Source of the DNA: Enterobacteriaceae bacterium UBA7338
GTDB lineage: Bacteria > Pseudomonadota > Gammaproteobacteria > Enterobacterales > Enterobacteriaceae
Reading direction: 5' to 3'
Length of the DNA: 64,000 nt
Assembly: GCA_002480085.1 (NCBI GenBank)
Contig: DKPJ01000011.1
Span: 868,604-932,603, forward strand
Part shown: piece by piece, positions 51,301-59,183 of the stretch
Layout of the letters: every line of letters begins with the position of its first letter
Numbering within the stretch: the stretch's first letter is position 1
The notes under the pieces: model-generated
The model's input: only the letters and a program-made list of their open reading frames with translations
Told to the model about the DNA's origin: nothing
Database searches by the model: none
Position numbers and translations under genes: made by a program

Positions 51301-52060
51301 CCCAGGCGATAATGTAGCTGGAGTTGTACCAGTCGGCGGACTCCGGTACGTCGGTCTGCTCACCCCAGGTTTGTGGGGAGGCTGGCGGCAGATCGCAGTA
51401 CCAGTCGTAGAAGCTCAGGCAGGTGCCGCCGATCAGCGACAGGTAGCGCGCGCCGGAGGCGTAGGAGACCATCGACATCGCCGGGATCGGCGAGAAGCCC
51501 GCCACGCGGTCCGGGCCGTAGGTTTTCACGGTGTAGACGTTGGAGGCCGCGATCAGCTCGTTGACCTCTTGCCAGGAGGAGCGGACAAAGCCGCCACGTC
51601 CGCGCGCCTGCTTGAAGCTTTTCGCTTTATCGGCGTCTTCAATAATTGAGGCCCAGGCCGCAACCGGATCGCTGTGTTGAACTTTCGCTTCACGCCACAT
51701 TTTCATCAGGCGTTTGCGCATCAGAGGGTATTTCAGGCGGTTAGCGCTGTAGAGATACCAGGAGTAGCTGGCCCCACGCGGACAGCCGCGCGGCTCATGA
51801 TTCGGCATATCCGGACGGGTACGCGGGTAGTCGGTCTGCTGGGTCTCCCAGGTGACCAGACCGTTTTTGACGTAGATCTTCCAGCTGCAGGAGCCGGTGC
51901 AGTTTACGCCATGCGTGGAGCGTACAATTTTATCGTGCGACCAGCGGCTGCGGTATCCATCCTCCCAGTCCCGGTTTGTTTCATGGATCTGGCCATGCCC
52001 ATCGGCAAAGGTTTCGCCCTTCTGTTTGAAGTAGCGAAACCGGTCCAGGAATTTACTCAT
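48317..52060 (-). CDS. narG: Respiratory nitrate reductase 1 alpha subunit
   Basis: A 1247-aa catalytic subunit with bis-MGD molybdenum cofactor that reduces nitrate to nitrite in the cytoplasm. The N-terminal FS0 [4Fe-4S] site with a histidine ligand lies in HGVNCTGSCSWKIYV (about residues 50-64), and the molybdenum-ligand aspartate lies in the YNSSYIIAWGSN region near residue 222. Same length as E. coli NarG, with no interruption. First gene of narGHJI, with FNR and NarL sites upstream. Confidence 0.99.
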   Translation of the reverse strand: MSKFLDRFRYFKQKGETFADGHGQIHETNRDWEDGYRSRWSHDKIVRSTHGVNCTGSCSWKIYVKNGLVTWETQQTDYPRTRPDMPNHEPRGCPRGASYSWYLYSANRLKYPLMRKRLMKMWREAKVQHSDPVAAWASIIEDADKAKSFKQARGRGGFVRSSWQEVNELIAASNVYTVKTYGPDRVAGFSPIPAMSMVSYASGARYLSLIGGTCLSFYDWYCDLPPASPQTWGEQTDVPESADWYNSSYIIAWGSNVPQTRTPDAHFFTEVRYKGTKTVAVTPDYAEIAKLCDLWLAPKQGTDAAMAMAMGHVMLREFHLDKPSQYFTDYVRRYTDMPMLVMLEERDGYYAAGRMLRAADLVDALGQENNPEWKTVACNDSGELIAPNGSIGFRWGEKGKWNLEQRDGTSGADAELRLSLLGGHDDIAEVGFPYFGNEGSEHFNRVELQNILLHKLPVKRLQLADGSTALVTTVYDLTMANYGLDRGLGDANAAASYDEVKAYTPAWAEKITGVPRAHIIRTAREFADNADKTHGRSMIIVGAGLNHWFHMDMNYRGLINMLVFCGCIGQSGGGWAHYVGQEKLRPQTGWQPLAFALDWQRPPRHMNGTSFFYNHSGQWRYETLTAQELLSPLADKSRYSGHLLDFNVRAERMGWLPSAPQLGTNPLRIAAEAEKAGMSAVDYTVKALKEGSIRFAAEQPENGKNHPRNLFIWRSNLLGSSGKGHEYMLKYLLGTENGIQGKDLGVQGGVKPEEVEWHDNGLDGKLDLVVTLDFRLSSTCLYSDIVLPTATWYEKDDMNTSDMHPFIHPLSAAVDPAWESKSDWEIYKGIAQKFSEVCVGHLGVETDVVTLPIQHDSAAELAQPLDVKDWKKGECDLIPGKTAPHIIPVERDYPATYERFTSIGPLLDKVGNGGKGIAWNTESEMDLLRKLNYTKAEGPAKGQPMLNSAIDAAEMILTLAPETNGHVAVKAWAALSEFTGRDHTHLATNKEEEKIRFRDIQAQPRKIISSPTWSGLEDEHVSYNAGYTNVHELIPWRTLSGRQQLYQDHPWMRDFGESLLVYRPPIDTRSVKAVMGEKSNGNPEKALNFITPHQKWGIHSTYSDNLLMLTLSRGGPIVWMSEVDAKELGIEDNDWIEAFNSNGALTARAVVSQRVPAGMTMMYHAQERIVNIPGSEITGQRGGIHNSVTRISPKPTHMIGGYAQLAYGFNYYGTVGSNRDEFVVVRKMKNINWLDGENNDQVQESAK

Positions 52061-52151
52061 CGGGTTTCTCCTGTGTGGAGCCTGCTGGCTCTCTGAAAAA
52101 GCGACATTGCTGCGAATGAGGCGACGTTAACGCGCTGAAAGGACGTGAGAA

Positions 52152-52165
52152 TTGATGGCGATCAA
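52152..52165 (-). promoter_or_regulatory. FNR box of narG
   Basis: TTGATGGCGATCAA is a perfect match to TTGAT-N4-ATCAA. It is centred 98 bases before the narG start, so a start site 41 bases downstream of it leaves a leader of about 57 bases. Confidence 0.9.
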
Positions 52166-52298
52166 GGCAGGCTGGCATAGCAAAAGCGGTGTATTTTTCA
52201 TCTACCCCGAAAGTGGCAGAGAAGATGAACTTTTATCCTATTGATTTATTAAGATTTTATCTTTTAACCCGTTTTTTTTACGGTGGTATTTCAGCGTC

Positions 52299-52315
52299 AG
52301 GGGTATTAAGGGGTA
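52299..52315 (-). promoter_or_regulatory. Paired NarL heptamers upstream of narG
   Basis: On the minus strand TACCCCT occurs twice (complements of 52299-52305 and 52309-52315), ten bases apart in direct orientation. This is about 190 bases upstream of the presumed start site, where E. coli narG has its upstream NarL sites. The AT-rich segment between could bind IHF. The rest of the 352-bp gap holds no gene. Confidence 0.75.
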
Positions 52316-52363
52316 GTTCCTCTGCTAAAACATTCAGCCTAAAGCATGTTGTAACTAAATATG

Positions 52364-52393
52364 AGATAAAAAAAGCGCGGCGTTGCGCCGCGC
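52364..52393 (-). terminator. narK terminator
   Basis: GCGCGGCG (52375-52382) pairs with CGCCGCGC (52386-52393) over a three-base loop, followed on the minus strand by seven T. It lies 20 bases past narK. Confidence 0.92.
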
Positions 52394-52412
52394 AAGGATA
52401 ATCAACAGTGCA

Positions 52413-53807
52413 TTATTTAGTTTTAGATTTACGTCCGTAAACCGCCCAGGTGATAACCACGCAGGCGATGTAGAACACGAGGAAGACTTTCATTGCCCCG
52501 GCCGGGGAGCCGGTCAGCGCCAGCGAGGTGCCGAACGCCTTGGGAATAAAGAAGCCGCCGATCGCGCCGATGGCAGAGATGAACCCGAGCGCCGCTGCCG
52601 TATCGGTCGCCGCCTCACGCAGCGCCTGCTCCTCGCTGCCGCCCTGCGCTTTCACCCGCTCCATGGTCATCTTACGGAAGATCACCGAGATCATCTGAAA
52701 GCTGGAGCCGCTGCCCAGCCCGGCGGTGAGAAACAGCATCAGGAAGATGGCGAAGAAGGCGCTAAAGTTTCCTTCGCTTCCCGCCGATGGCAGGGTCAGG
52801 AACAGCAGCGCGCTAAAGATCGCCATCGCCACAAAGTTCACCAGCGTCACGCGAACGCCGCCCAGCCGGTCAGAGAGCGCCCCACCCGCCGAGCGGGCCA
52901 GCGCGCCCACCAGCGGGCCGAAGAAGGCAAAGTGCAGCACGTTTACCTCGGGAAACTGGGTTTTAGAGAGCATTGCAAAGCCTGCCGAAAAACCTATAAA
53001 CGAGCCAAAGGTGGCCAGGTAGAGGAAGCCCAGGATCCACAGATGCGCCCGCTTAAGCACCGGCAGCTGCGAGCGCAGCGAGGCCTTAGAGGTCGCCAGC
53101 TCGTTCATGCCAAACCAGGCCGCGAGGGTAAAGACAATCAGGAAAGGCACCCAGATCCAGGCGGCGTTCTCCAGGTAGAGCATCGAGCCATCTTCCTGCT
53201 GGACGCCGGTCGCGCCAAAAAAGGCAAACAGCGAGAAGCTGATCGCCAGCGGGGCCAGCAGCTGCATCACGCTCACCCCGAGGTTACCCAACCCGCCGTT
53301 GATCCCCAGCGCGCTGCCCTGCCTCTGCTTGGGAAAGAAGAAGCTGATATTGGCCATGCTGGAGGCGAAGTTGGCCCCGGCAAAACCGCAGAGCAGGGAG
53401 ATGATGATAAAGGTACTAAACGGCGTACTGGTATCCTGGACGGCAAAGCCCAGCCAGACGCAGGGAACAATCATGATCCCGGTACTGAACGCGGTCCAGC
53501 GGCGACCGCCAAAGATGGGCACCATAAACGAGTACGGCACCCGCAGCAGCGCCCCGGAGACGGAGGGCAGCGCGGTCAGCATAAAGAGCTGATCGGTCGT
53601 AAAATTAAAACCAACTTTATTAAGATTAACCGCCACGGCGCTGAACAGCATCCAGACGCAAAACGCCAGCAGCAAACAGGGCACGGAGATCCACAGATTG
53701 CGGCTCGCCACGGCCTGGCCACGCTGCTGCCAGAAAGCAGGATCCTCTGGTCGCCAGTCGGTAATGACGGCTCCGGTGGTCCTTTCAGGTATGGAAGAGT
53801 GACTCAT
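52413..53807 (-). CDS. narK: Nitrate/nitrite antiporter NarK
   Basis: A 464-aa MFS transporter with twelve helices that brings in nitrate and expels nitrite. The nitrate signature region FAGANFASSMANISFFFPK and its second-half counterpart (GLGSGSSFQMISVIFRK) are visible. The start at 53807 (MSHSSIPERT) follows AGAGGTGTCT. Divergent from narX, with FNR and NarL sites between. Confidence 0.97.
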   Translation of the reverse strand: MSHSSIPERTTGAVITDWRPEDPAFWQQRGQAVASRNLWISVPCLLLAFCVWMLFSAVAVNLNKVGFNFTTDQLFMLTALPSVSGALLRVPYSFMVPIFGGRRWTAFSTGIMIVPCVWLGFAVQDTSTPFSTFIIISLLCGFAGANFASSMANISFFFPKQRQGSALGINGGLGNLGVSVMQLLAPLAISFSLFAFFGATGVQQEDGSMLYLENAAWIWVPFLIVFTLAAWFGMNELATSKASLRSQLPVLKRAHLWILGFLYLATFGSFIGFSAGFAMLSKTQFPEVNVLHFAFFGPLVGALARSAGGALSDRLGGVRVTLVNFVAMAIFSALLFLTLPSAGSEGNFSAFFAIFLMLFLTAGLGSGSSFQMISVIFRKMTMERVKAQGGSEEQALREAATDTAAALGFISAIGAIGGFFIPKAFGTSLALTGSPAGAMKVFLVFYIACVVITWAVYGRKSKTK

Positions 53808-53866
53808 AGACACCTCTGATTAGGGATTTAACCCCTGCCACCATAGGGTTTACGCCGGTACTTAAG

Positions 53867-53924
53867 TTGATATAAATCAAAGGAAAAGTTGCCATTTCAG
53901 CGATGCTAAAACCGCCCTACCCCT
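53867..53924. promoter_or_regulatory. FNR and NarL sites between narK and narX
   Basis: TTGATATAAATCAA (53867-53880) is a perfect FNR box centred 67 bases before narK. TACCCCT (53918-53924) is a NarL heptamer followed after two bases by a degenerate partner, placed near -86 of narK as in E. coli. Further GGGTAT-type half sites lie around 54040-54062, nearer narX. The 309-bp gap holds no gene. Confidence 0.75.
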
Positions 53925-54116
53925 TAATGAGCAGCTAAAATCTCCAGAAAAACTGTGGTTTTTCACGTCTGTGTGGCGTTTGCTGGCCGTCGCTCTCCAG
54001 CCCGCGTCTGGCTCGACAATAAAGGAGTAACTCTTTTGGGGTATGGGTATACTCCAGGGTATAGCCGAAAATAGCCCCACTCCCGGTGACTTGCCGGGTC
54101 AGGAGTCTTGCCGTTT

Positions 54117-55913
54117 ATGCTAAAACGCCTCTTTTCACCGCTAACGCTGGTTAACCAACTGGCGCTGATCGTTCTGCTCTCTACCGCCATTGGCGTAACC
54201 GGGATGGCTATCTCTGGCTGGCTGGTGCAGGGAGTACAGGGCAGCGCCCACGCCATTAACAAGGCTGGCTCGCTGCGAATGCAGAGCTACCGCCTGCTGG
54301 CCGCCATACCGATTACGGAAGCCGACCAGCCGCTGATCGATGAGATGACCCGCACAGCCTTTAGCCCGGAGCTGACCCAGGCCGCGCTGCGTGATGGCCA
54401 GCTGCCTCAGCTGCAGGCGCTACAGCGTTACTGGCAGCGCAATCTTGCGCCTGGCCTGGTGCAGGCTCAGGACGCAGCGGCGGTATCGGGCGAGATTGCC
54501 ACCTTTGTGAACCGCATCGACCAGTTGGTGAGCAGCTTCGATCGTCGTACCGAACAGCGGATCGATCGCGTTCTGCTGCTCCAGCGTGGTATGGCGCTGT
54601 TTATGGCCCTGCTGCTGGTCTTTACCGTGATCTGGCTGCGGGCGCGTCTGCTTCAGCCCTGGCGGCAGCTGCTGAGCATGGCCCAGGCCGTGAGCCACCG
54701 CGATTTTACCCAACGGGCGCATATCAGCGGGCGTAACGAGATGGCAAAGCTCGGCATGGCCCTCAACAACATGTCCAGCGAGCTGGCCCAGAGCTATGCG
54801 GTGCTGGAGCAGCGGGTGAAAGAGAAGACCGCCGGGCTGGAGCAAAAGAACGAGATCCTCTCCTTCCTCTGGCAGGCCAACCGCCGTCTGCACATGCAGG
54901 TTCCGCTGTGTGAGCGCCTCTCACCGGTGCTTAACGGCCTGCAAAACCTCACCCTGCTGCACGATATCGAGCTGCGCGTCTACGATGTGGAGGATGAGGA
55001 GAACCGCCAGGAGTTTACCTGCCAGCCGGACATGACCTGCGATGATATCGGCTGCCACCTCTGCCCGCGCGGGATCCTGCCCACGGGCGGCGGCGGCACA
55101 ACCCTGAAGTGGCGGCTGGCGGATACCCATATGCAGTACGGTCTGCTGCTGGCGACCCTGCCAGCCGGGCGGCATCTGAGCCACGATCAGCAGCAGCTGG
55201 TGGATACCCTGGTGGAGCAGCTTACCGCCACCCTGGCGCTGGATCGTCACCAGGAGCGCCAGCAGCAGCTAATGGTGATGGAGGAGCGCGCGACGATCGC
55301 CCGGGAGCTGCATGACTCTATTGCTCAATCCCTCTCCTGTATGAAGATGCAGGTCAGCTGTCTACAGATGCAGGGCGAGAGCCTGCCCGACTCCAGCCAG
55401 CAGCTGCTGGGGCAGATCCGCAACGAGTTGAATACCTCCTGGGCGCAGCTGCGCGAGCTGTTGACCACCTTCCGCCTGCAGCTTAGCGAGCCGGGCCTGC
55501 GTCCGGCGCTGGAGGCGAGCTGCCGGGAGTATAGCGTCCACTTTGGCTTCCCGGTCAGGCTGGACTACCAGCTGCCGCCGCGCTTTGTGCCCTCCCATCA
55601 GGCCATCCACCTGCTGCAGATCGCCCGCGAGGCGCTGAGCAACGCCCTGAAGCACTCTGGCGCCAGTGAAGTTACCGTAACGGCATTTCAGCAGGGACGG
55701 CAGGTGAAGGTAAGCATTATTGACAACGGCTGCGGCGTACCGGACAACGCCGAACGCACCAACCACTACGGCTTAATTATCATGCGCGATCGCGCCCAGA
55801 GCCTGCGCGGAGATTGTCAGGTCCGGCGCCGGGAGTCTGGCGGCACCGAGGTAGTGGTGACATTTATACCCGAAAAGCTTCTCTCATCCGTACAAGGAGA
55901 TAAACATGAATAA
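54117..55913 (+). CDS. narX: Nitrate/nitrite sensor histidine kinase NarX
   Basis: A 598-aa inner-membrane sensor. It has helix 1 (about 15-37), a periplasmic sensor domain with the ligand-binding P box (INKAGSLRMQSYRLLAA), helix 2 (about 152-175), HAMP, a GAF-like central part with a cysteine cluster (CQPDMTCDDIGCHLCPRG), and the HisKA_3/HATPase end with the phosphorylated histidine in ARELHDSIAQSLSCMKMQ. The start at 54117 (MLKRLFSP) gives the E. coli length. It overlaps narL by eight bases. Confidence 0.97.
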   Translation: MLKRLFSPLTLVNQLALIVLLSTAIGVTGMAISGWLVQGVQGSAHAINKAGSLRMQSYRLLAAIPITEADQPLIDEMTRTAFSPELTQAALRDGQLPQLQALQRYWQRNLAPGLVQAQDAAAVSGEIATFVNRIDQLVSSFDRRTEQRIDRVLLLQRGMALFMALLLVFTVIWLRARLLQPWRQLLSMAQAVSHRDFTQRAHISGRNEMAKLGMALNNMSSELAQSYAVLEQRVKEKTAGLEQKNEILSFLWQANRRLHMQVPLCERLSPVLNGLQNLTLLHDIELRVYDVEDEENRQEFTCQPDMTCDDIGCHLCPRGILPTGGGGTTLKWRLADTHMQYGLLLATLPAGRHLSHDQQQLVDTLVEQLTATLALDRHQERQQQLMVMEERATIARELHDSIAQSLSCMKMQVSCLQMQGESLPDSSQQLLGQIRNELNTSWAQLRELLTTFRLQLSEPGLRPALEASCREYSVHFGFPVRLDYQLPPRFVPSHQAIHLLQIAREALSNALKHSGASEVTVTAFQQGRQVKVSIIDNGCGVPDNAERTNHYGLIIMRDRAQSLRGDCQVRRRESGGTEVVVTFIPEKLLSSVQGDKHE

Positions 55914-56556
55914 TCAGGACCCCGCCACCATTCTGCTGATTGACGATCATCCGATGCTGCGCACCGGCGTCAGGCAGCTTATTAGCATGGCGAGCGACAT
56001 CCGCGTGATTGGCGAAGCCAGCAACGGGGAACAGGGTATTGAGCTGGCGGAGACGCTGGATCCCGACCTGATCCTGCTGGATTTAAATATGCCCGGCATG
56101 AATGGTCTCGAGACGCTGGACAAGCTGCGGGAGAAGGCGCTCTCCGGGCGGGTGGTGGTCTTCAGCGTCTCGAACCATGAAGAGGACGTGGTCACCGCCC
56201 TCAAGCGCGGCGCGGACGGGTATCTGCTGAAGGATATGGAGCCAGAGGATCTGCTCAAGGCGTTGCAGCAGGCGGCAGCGGGTGAGATGGTGCTGAGCGA
56301 AGCGCTGACGCCGGTGCTGGCCGCCAGCCTGCGCGCCAACCGCGCCACCTCCGACCGGGACGTGACTCAGCTGACGCCGCGCGAGCGCGATATTCTGAAG
56401 CTGATTGCCCAGGGTCTGCCCAACAAGATGATTGCCCGCCGCCTGGATATCACCGAGAGCACGGTGAAGGTGCACGTTAAGCATATGCTGAAGAAGATGA
56501 AGCTCAAATCGCGCGTGGAAGCGGCGGTCTGGGTGCACCAGGAGCGTATTTTCTGA
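55906..56556 (+). CDS. narL: Nitrate/nitrite response regulator NarL
   Basis: A 216-aa response regulator. The receiver domain (about 7-125) has DDHPML, the phosphoacceptor aspartate near residue 59 in LILLDLNMPGMNG, and switch lysine LLKDMEP. A LuxR-type helix-turn-helix (about 150-210, LTPRERDILKLIAQGLPNK) follows. It activates narG and narK and represses other anaerobic systems when nitrate is present. Partners with NarX; several target heptamers are visible in this window. Confidence 0.98.
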   Translation: MNNQDPATILLIDDHPMLRTGVRQLISMASDIRVIGEASNGEQGIELAETLDPDLILLDLNMPGMNGLETLDKLREKALSGRVVVFSVSNHEEDVVTALKRGADGYLLKDMEPEDLLKALQQAAAGEMVLSEALTPVLAASLRANRATSDRDVTQLTPRERDILKLIAQGLPNKMIARRLDITESTVKVHVKHMLKKMKLKSRVEAAVWVHQERIF

Positions 56557-57939
56557 TCACCCCTCCGGCAGCTGCGGCCAGCGCGGAGCGGTGTTCTGCG
56601 CACTCACCAGCGGCTCGGCCAGCGTGAGCGCGATCTCATTGGAGGAGACGCGCTGCCCCTGCTCATCCTCCACCGTGACCGACAGACGCCACGTATTACT
56701 GGCCCCCTCCCGGCTATCCCAGGCGGGCATGATAATGCTCCAGCCTTCGCTGCTATTGGCGTTAACCGGCGGAGTCAGGCTTAGGGCCTGAGTGTCTCCC
56801 TGCCAGGCGATAGAGCGGATACCGTAGCGGCTGCGCACCTGGACCACCATCTGTACCGTCTCGCCGGGGTTGAGATCCCACGGCGGCGTAGCGAGAAATA
56901 CCGACAGGGTTTTCCGCTGGCGATACTCCACCACCGGCAGATTATTGCGTGCCGGGCTGTCATAGCGGCTGCCGCGTAGCGAGCGGCTCTCGGCGACCTC
57001 GCTGGCGCTAAGCTGCTTTTTGAGGGGCACGCCGAAGCGATAGTTCAGATTAAGGCCGAGGTTGTTCTGGGTCTCTCCGCTCTCCCCCTGCTTATGCTGG
57101 GCAGTCACCGTCACCAGCGGCACGGGGGTATAGTTGACGCCAACGTTGACCGCCACAGGATTGTGGTAGCCCGAGCCGGAGTCGAAGAGATCAACATTGT
57201 CGCCAAAGTACTGCTCAAGGCTCAGGCTGGTATTGATATGCTCATAGAACGGCAGTCGCGCCTGAGCAGTGACGTCATAGCCGCGCGCCAGCCGCTGCTG
57301 AACTGCCGCACCGGAGTAGTCCCAGCCGGAGAGCGGCTGATAGTAGTTGGCGGAGAGGCGCAGATACTCGCCCCAGGCTTCAGCCCCCAGCCCGGCCCGC
57401 TGCAAGTTCTCATCCAGCAGGTTATCGTAGAAAGTGTTGTAGCCCAGCAGCCAGTGCCCGGCGACCCAGCGCTGGCCAATACCGGCGTTGCTCACCAGGC
57501 CCTGATCCTGCTGGGTGAGTCCCAGCTGACTCCAGCTCAGATAGCGGTTGTTATCCTGCCACGGAATAAACCAGCTCCCCTGGCTGCCGGTGAAGCGCCC
57601 GTTATCGTTAACCAGCACGTTAACGCTGGCGTTACCCCAGGGTGAGAGCCACGACTCCAGCTGCTCATTGACGTCTTCGCTGACGGCATCGCGGATCTGA
57701 CCAAAAGCAAACTGGCGAGCCTGCTGCCCGGCGGTGAGGCCGTTGTCGGTCTGGCTGGCTTCGCCAAAGGCTTTCGCCATCTCGGCCACGCTCTTAACGC
57801 GAGCGTCGCCGGTGGGCGTCATTCCCAGATCCGGCAGGCTGTCGTTGTCGAACGGGTTATGCGGCGATTGCTGTGAGATGGCGCGGGCATCGTTTATGCC
57901 TCCTGCCAGCAGCAAGAGTAGAAGAGATGAGGTTTGCAA
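56557..57939 (-). CDS. ychO: Intimin/invasin-like beta-barrel protein YchO
   Basis: About 460 aa, with an N-terminal signal-like hydrophobic stretch (SSLLLLLLAGG), then an inverse-autotransporter beta-barrel (INTSLSLEQYFGDNVDLF; NNLGLNLNYRFGVPL) and an Ig-like C-terminal domain. It is close to E. coli YchO/YchP, linked to biofilm formation and invasion. The start is uncertain. TTG at 57939 is the first conventional start in this frame but has no ribosome site. CTG at 57963, eight codons upstream, has GGAGG at a spacing of eight and would give a signal peptide with an early arginine (MNLRSDALL). It meets narL tail to tail with no gap. Confidence 0.85.
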   Translation of the reverse strand: MQTSSLLLLLLAGGINDARAISQQSPHNPFDNDSLPDLGMTPTGDARVKSVAEMAKAFGEASQTDNGLTAGQQARQFAFGQIRDAVSEDVNEQLESWLSPWGNASVNVLVNDNGRFTGSQGSWFIPWQDNNRYLSWSQLGLTQQDQGLVSNAGIGQRWVAGHWLLGYNTFYDNLLDENLQRAGLGAEAWGEYLRLSANYYQPLSGWDYSGAAVQQRLARGYDVTAQARLPFYEHINTSLSLEQYFGDNVDLFDSGSGYHNPVAVNVGVNYTPVPLVTVTAQHKQGESGETQNNLGLNLNYRFGVPLKKQLSASEVAESRSLRGSRYDSPARNNLPVVEYRQRKTLSVFLATPPWDLNPGETVQMVVQVRSRYGIRSIAWQGDTQALSLTPPVNANSSEGWSIIMPAWDSREGASNTWRLSVTVEDEQGQRVSSNEIALTLAEPLVSAQNTAPRWPQLPEG

Positions 57940-58129
57940 CAGAGCGTCTGAGCGTAAATTCAGCGGTAGCGCCTCCGGTCTGGCCAGCGATTAAAGCGTT
58001 ATTTTATCGATTTTTACGACGCTTTTCAGCCTTAAGCAAAATTTCAAGAAAAACCTTAACTGCTCCCGTCTCGTCAGGTCTACAGTTAAGTTATCTCTTA
58101 ATGCATCTATTTATTGCAAGGTATGACGA

Positions 58130-58705
58130 GTGGTAACCAGACGAGTGATAACTATACGCAAAACGCTAAAGTGGGCCTTGTGGAGTTCGCTGATGTTTTA
58201 CGGCGCGGCCTCGCAGGCCAGCGAGCTGTTTATCCTGCAATCCCCGGCGTTTGCCGACAACGGCCTGCTGGATAAAAAATTCGCGGGAAACGCTAAGGAT
58301 AACCCTAACTGCACCGGTGAAAACCACTCCCCGGCGCTGATCTGGAGCAACCCGCCGGGAGAGACGAAAAGCTTTGCCCTCATCGTTCACGATCCGGAGG
58401 GGGCAAAAGGTCTCGGCGTGACGCATCTGGTGGCGTACAATATTGCCCCGTCCGCCACCGGTTTTCCGGCTAACGCCCTGCGCGATGGCAAAATGTTTAC
58501 CGGCGGCAAAAATAGCCCCGGCTCCGATCGCTGGCATGGTCCCTGCCCGCCGCCCGGCAGCGGCGCGCATCACTATACCTTTACGCTTATCGCTACCAGC
58601 CAGGCACCGGATCTTCCCGCTGGCCTGAGCCGAGAAGCGCTGTTAGAGAAGCTGAAAGGGAAAGTGCTGGCCGCCACCGGCCTGATTGGCCGCTTCGGGC
58701 AGTAG
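58130..58705 (+). CDS. Secreted YbhB/YbcL-type PEBP family protein
   Basis: A 191-aa protein with a signal peptide (about 1-30, cleavage near SQA/SELF) and a phosphatidylethanolamine-binding-protein fold. The NHSPALIWSNPP, FALIVHDPEG and HHYTFTLIA motifs form the family ligand pocket. It resembles E. coli YbcL and YbhB; YbcL is periplasmic. The start is GTG at 58130 after AAGG. There is no such gene between ychO and ychN in E. coli as I recall. It lies 18 bases before ychN and may be co-transcribed with it. Confidence 0.88.
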   Translation: MVTRRVITIRKTLKWALWSSLMFYGAASQASELFILQSPAFADNGLLDKKFAGNAKDNPNCTGENHSPALIWSNPPGETKSFALIVHDPEGAKGLGVTHLVAYNIAPSATGFPANALRDGKMFTGGKNSPGSDRWHGPCPPPGSGAHHYTFTLIATSQAPDLPAGLSREALLEKLKGKVLAATGLIGRFGQ

Positions 58706-58723
58706 CATTGATAAGGAAGAAAA

Positions 58724-59077
58724 ATGCAAAAGATCGTGATTGTCGCCAACGGCTCGGCCTACGGCAGTGAATCCCTGTTTAACAGCCTGCGCCTGGCCAT
58801 TGCCCTGCGCGAGCAGGCGGAGGAGCTGGATCTGCGCCTGTTCCTGATGTCGGACGCGGTCACCGCCGGGCTGCGCGGGCAGAAGCCTGCCGAGGGCTAC
58901 AATATTCAGCAGATGCTGGAGATCCTCACCGCGCAGAACGTGGCGGTGAAGCTGTGTAAAACCTGCACCGACGGGCGCGGGATCACCGCTCTGCCGCTTA
59001 TCGACGGCGTTGAAATTGGCACCCTTGTGGAGCTAGCTACGTGGACGCTGGCGGCAGATAAAGTGTTAACTTTCTAA
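58724..59077 (+). CDS. ychN: DsrE-family protein YchN
   Basis: A 117-aa DsrE/F-like protein, homohexameric in the E. coli crystal structure. The conserved KLCKTCTDGRG region near residue 80 carries the cysteine pair equivalent to that of sulfur-relay proteins. No reaction is established. Same length as E. coli YchN. Confidence 0.96.
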   Translation: MQKIVIVANGSAYGSESLFNSLRLAIALREQAEELDLRLFLMSDAVTAGLRGQKPAEGYNIQQMLEILTAQNVAVKLCKTCTDGRGITALPLIDGVEIGTLVELATWTLAADKVLTF

Positions 59078-59124
59078 TAATCCCCTAACTTAAATATAAT
59101 TTTCTTATAGTTTCTCGCCGGACA

Positions 59125-59152
59125 TCAAGTTTACCTGCTGCGTTGCCGATAG
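59125..59152 (+). promoter_or_regulatory. Sigma-28 (FliA) type promoter for the chemoreceptor
   Basis: TCAAGTTT (59125-59132) and GCCGATAG (59145-59152) closely match the flagellar class 3 consensus TAAAGTTT / GCCGATAA, with a spacer about one base longer than ideal. It lies 32 bases before the chemoreceptor start. Confidence 0.75.
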
Positions 59153-59183
59153 GCTTTTACACAACACAGCAGGTATAACGATT

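Noticed and set aside
49637..51649. A 670-codon open frame on the plus strand, opposite narG
   Set aside because: It is an antisense shadow of a highly conserved gene in high-GC sequence; the protein has no domain, low complexity and no ribosome site.
52383..53819. A 478-codon plus-strand frame opposite narK, rich in Arg, Gln and His
   Set aside because: The composition is typical of the reverse complement of a membrane-protein gene; narK on the other strand is certain.
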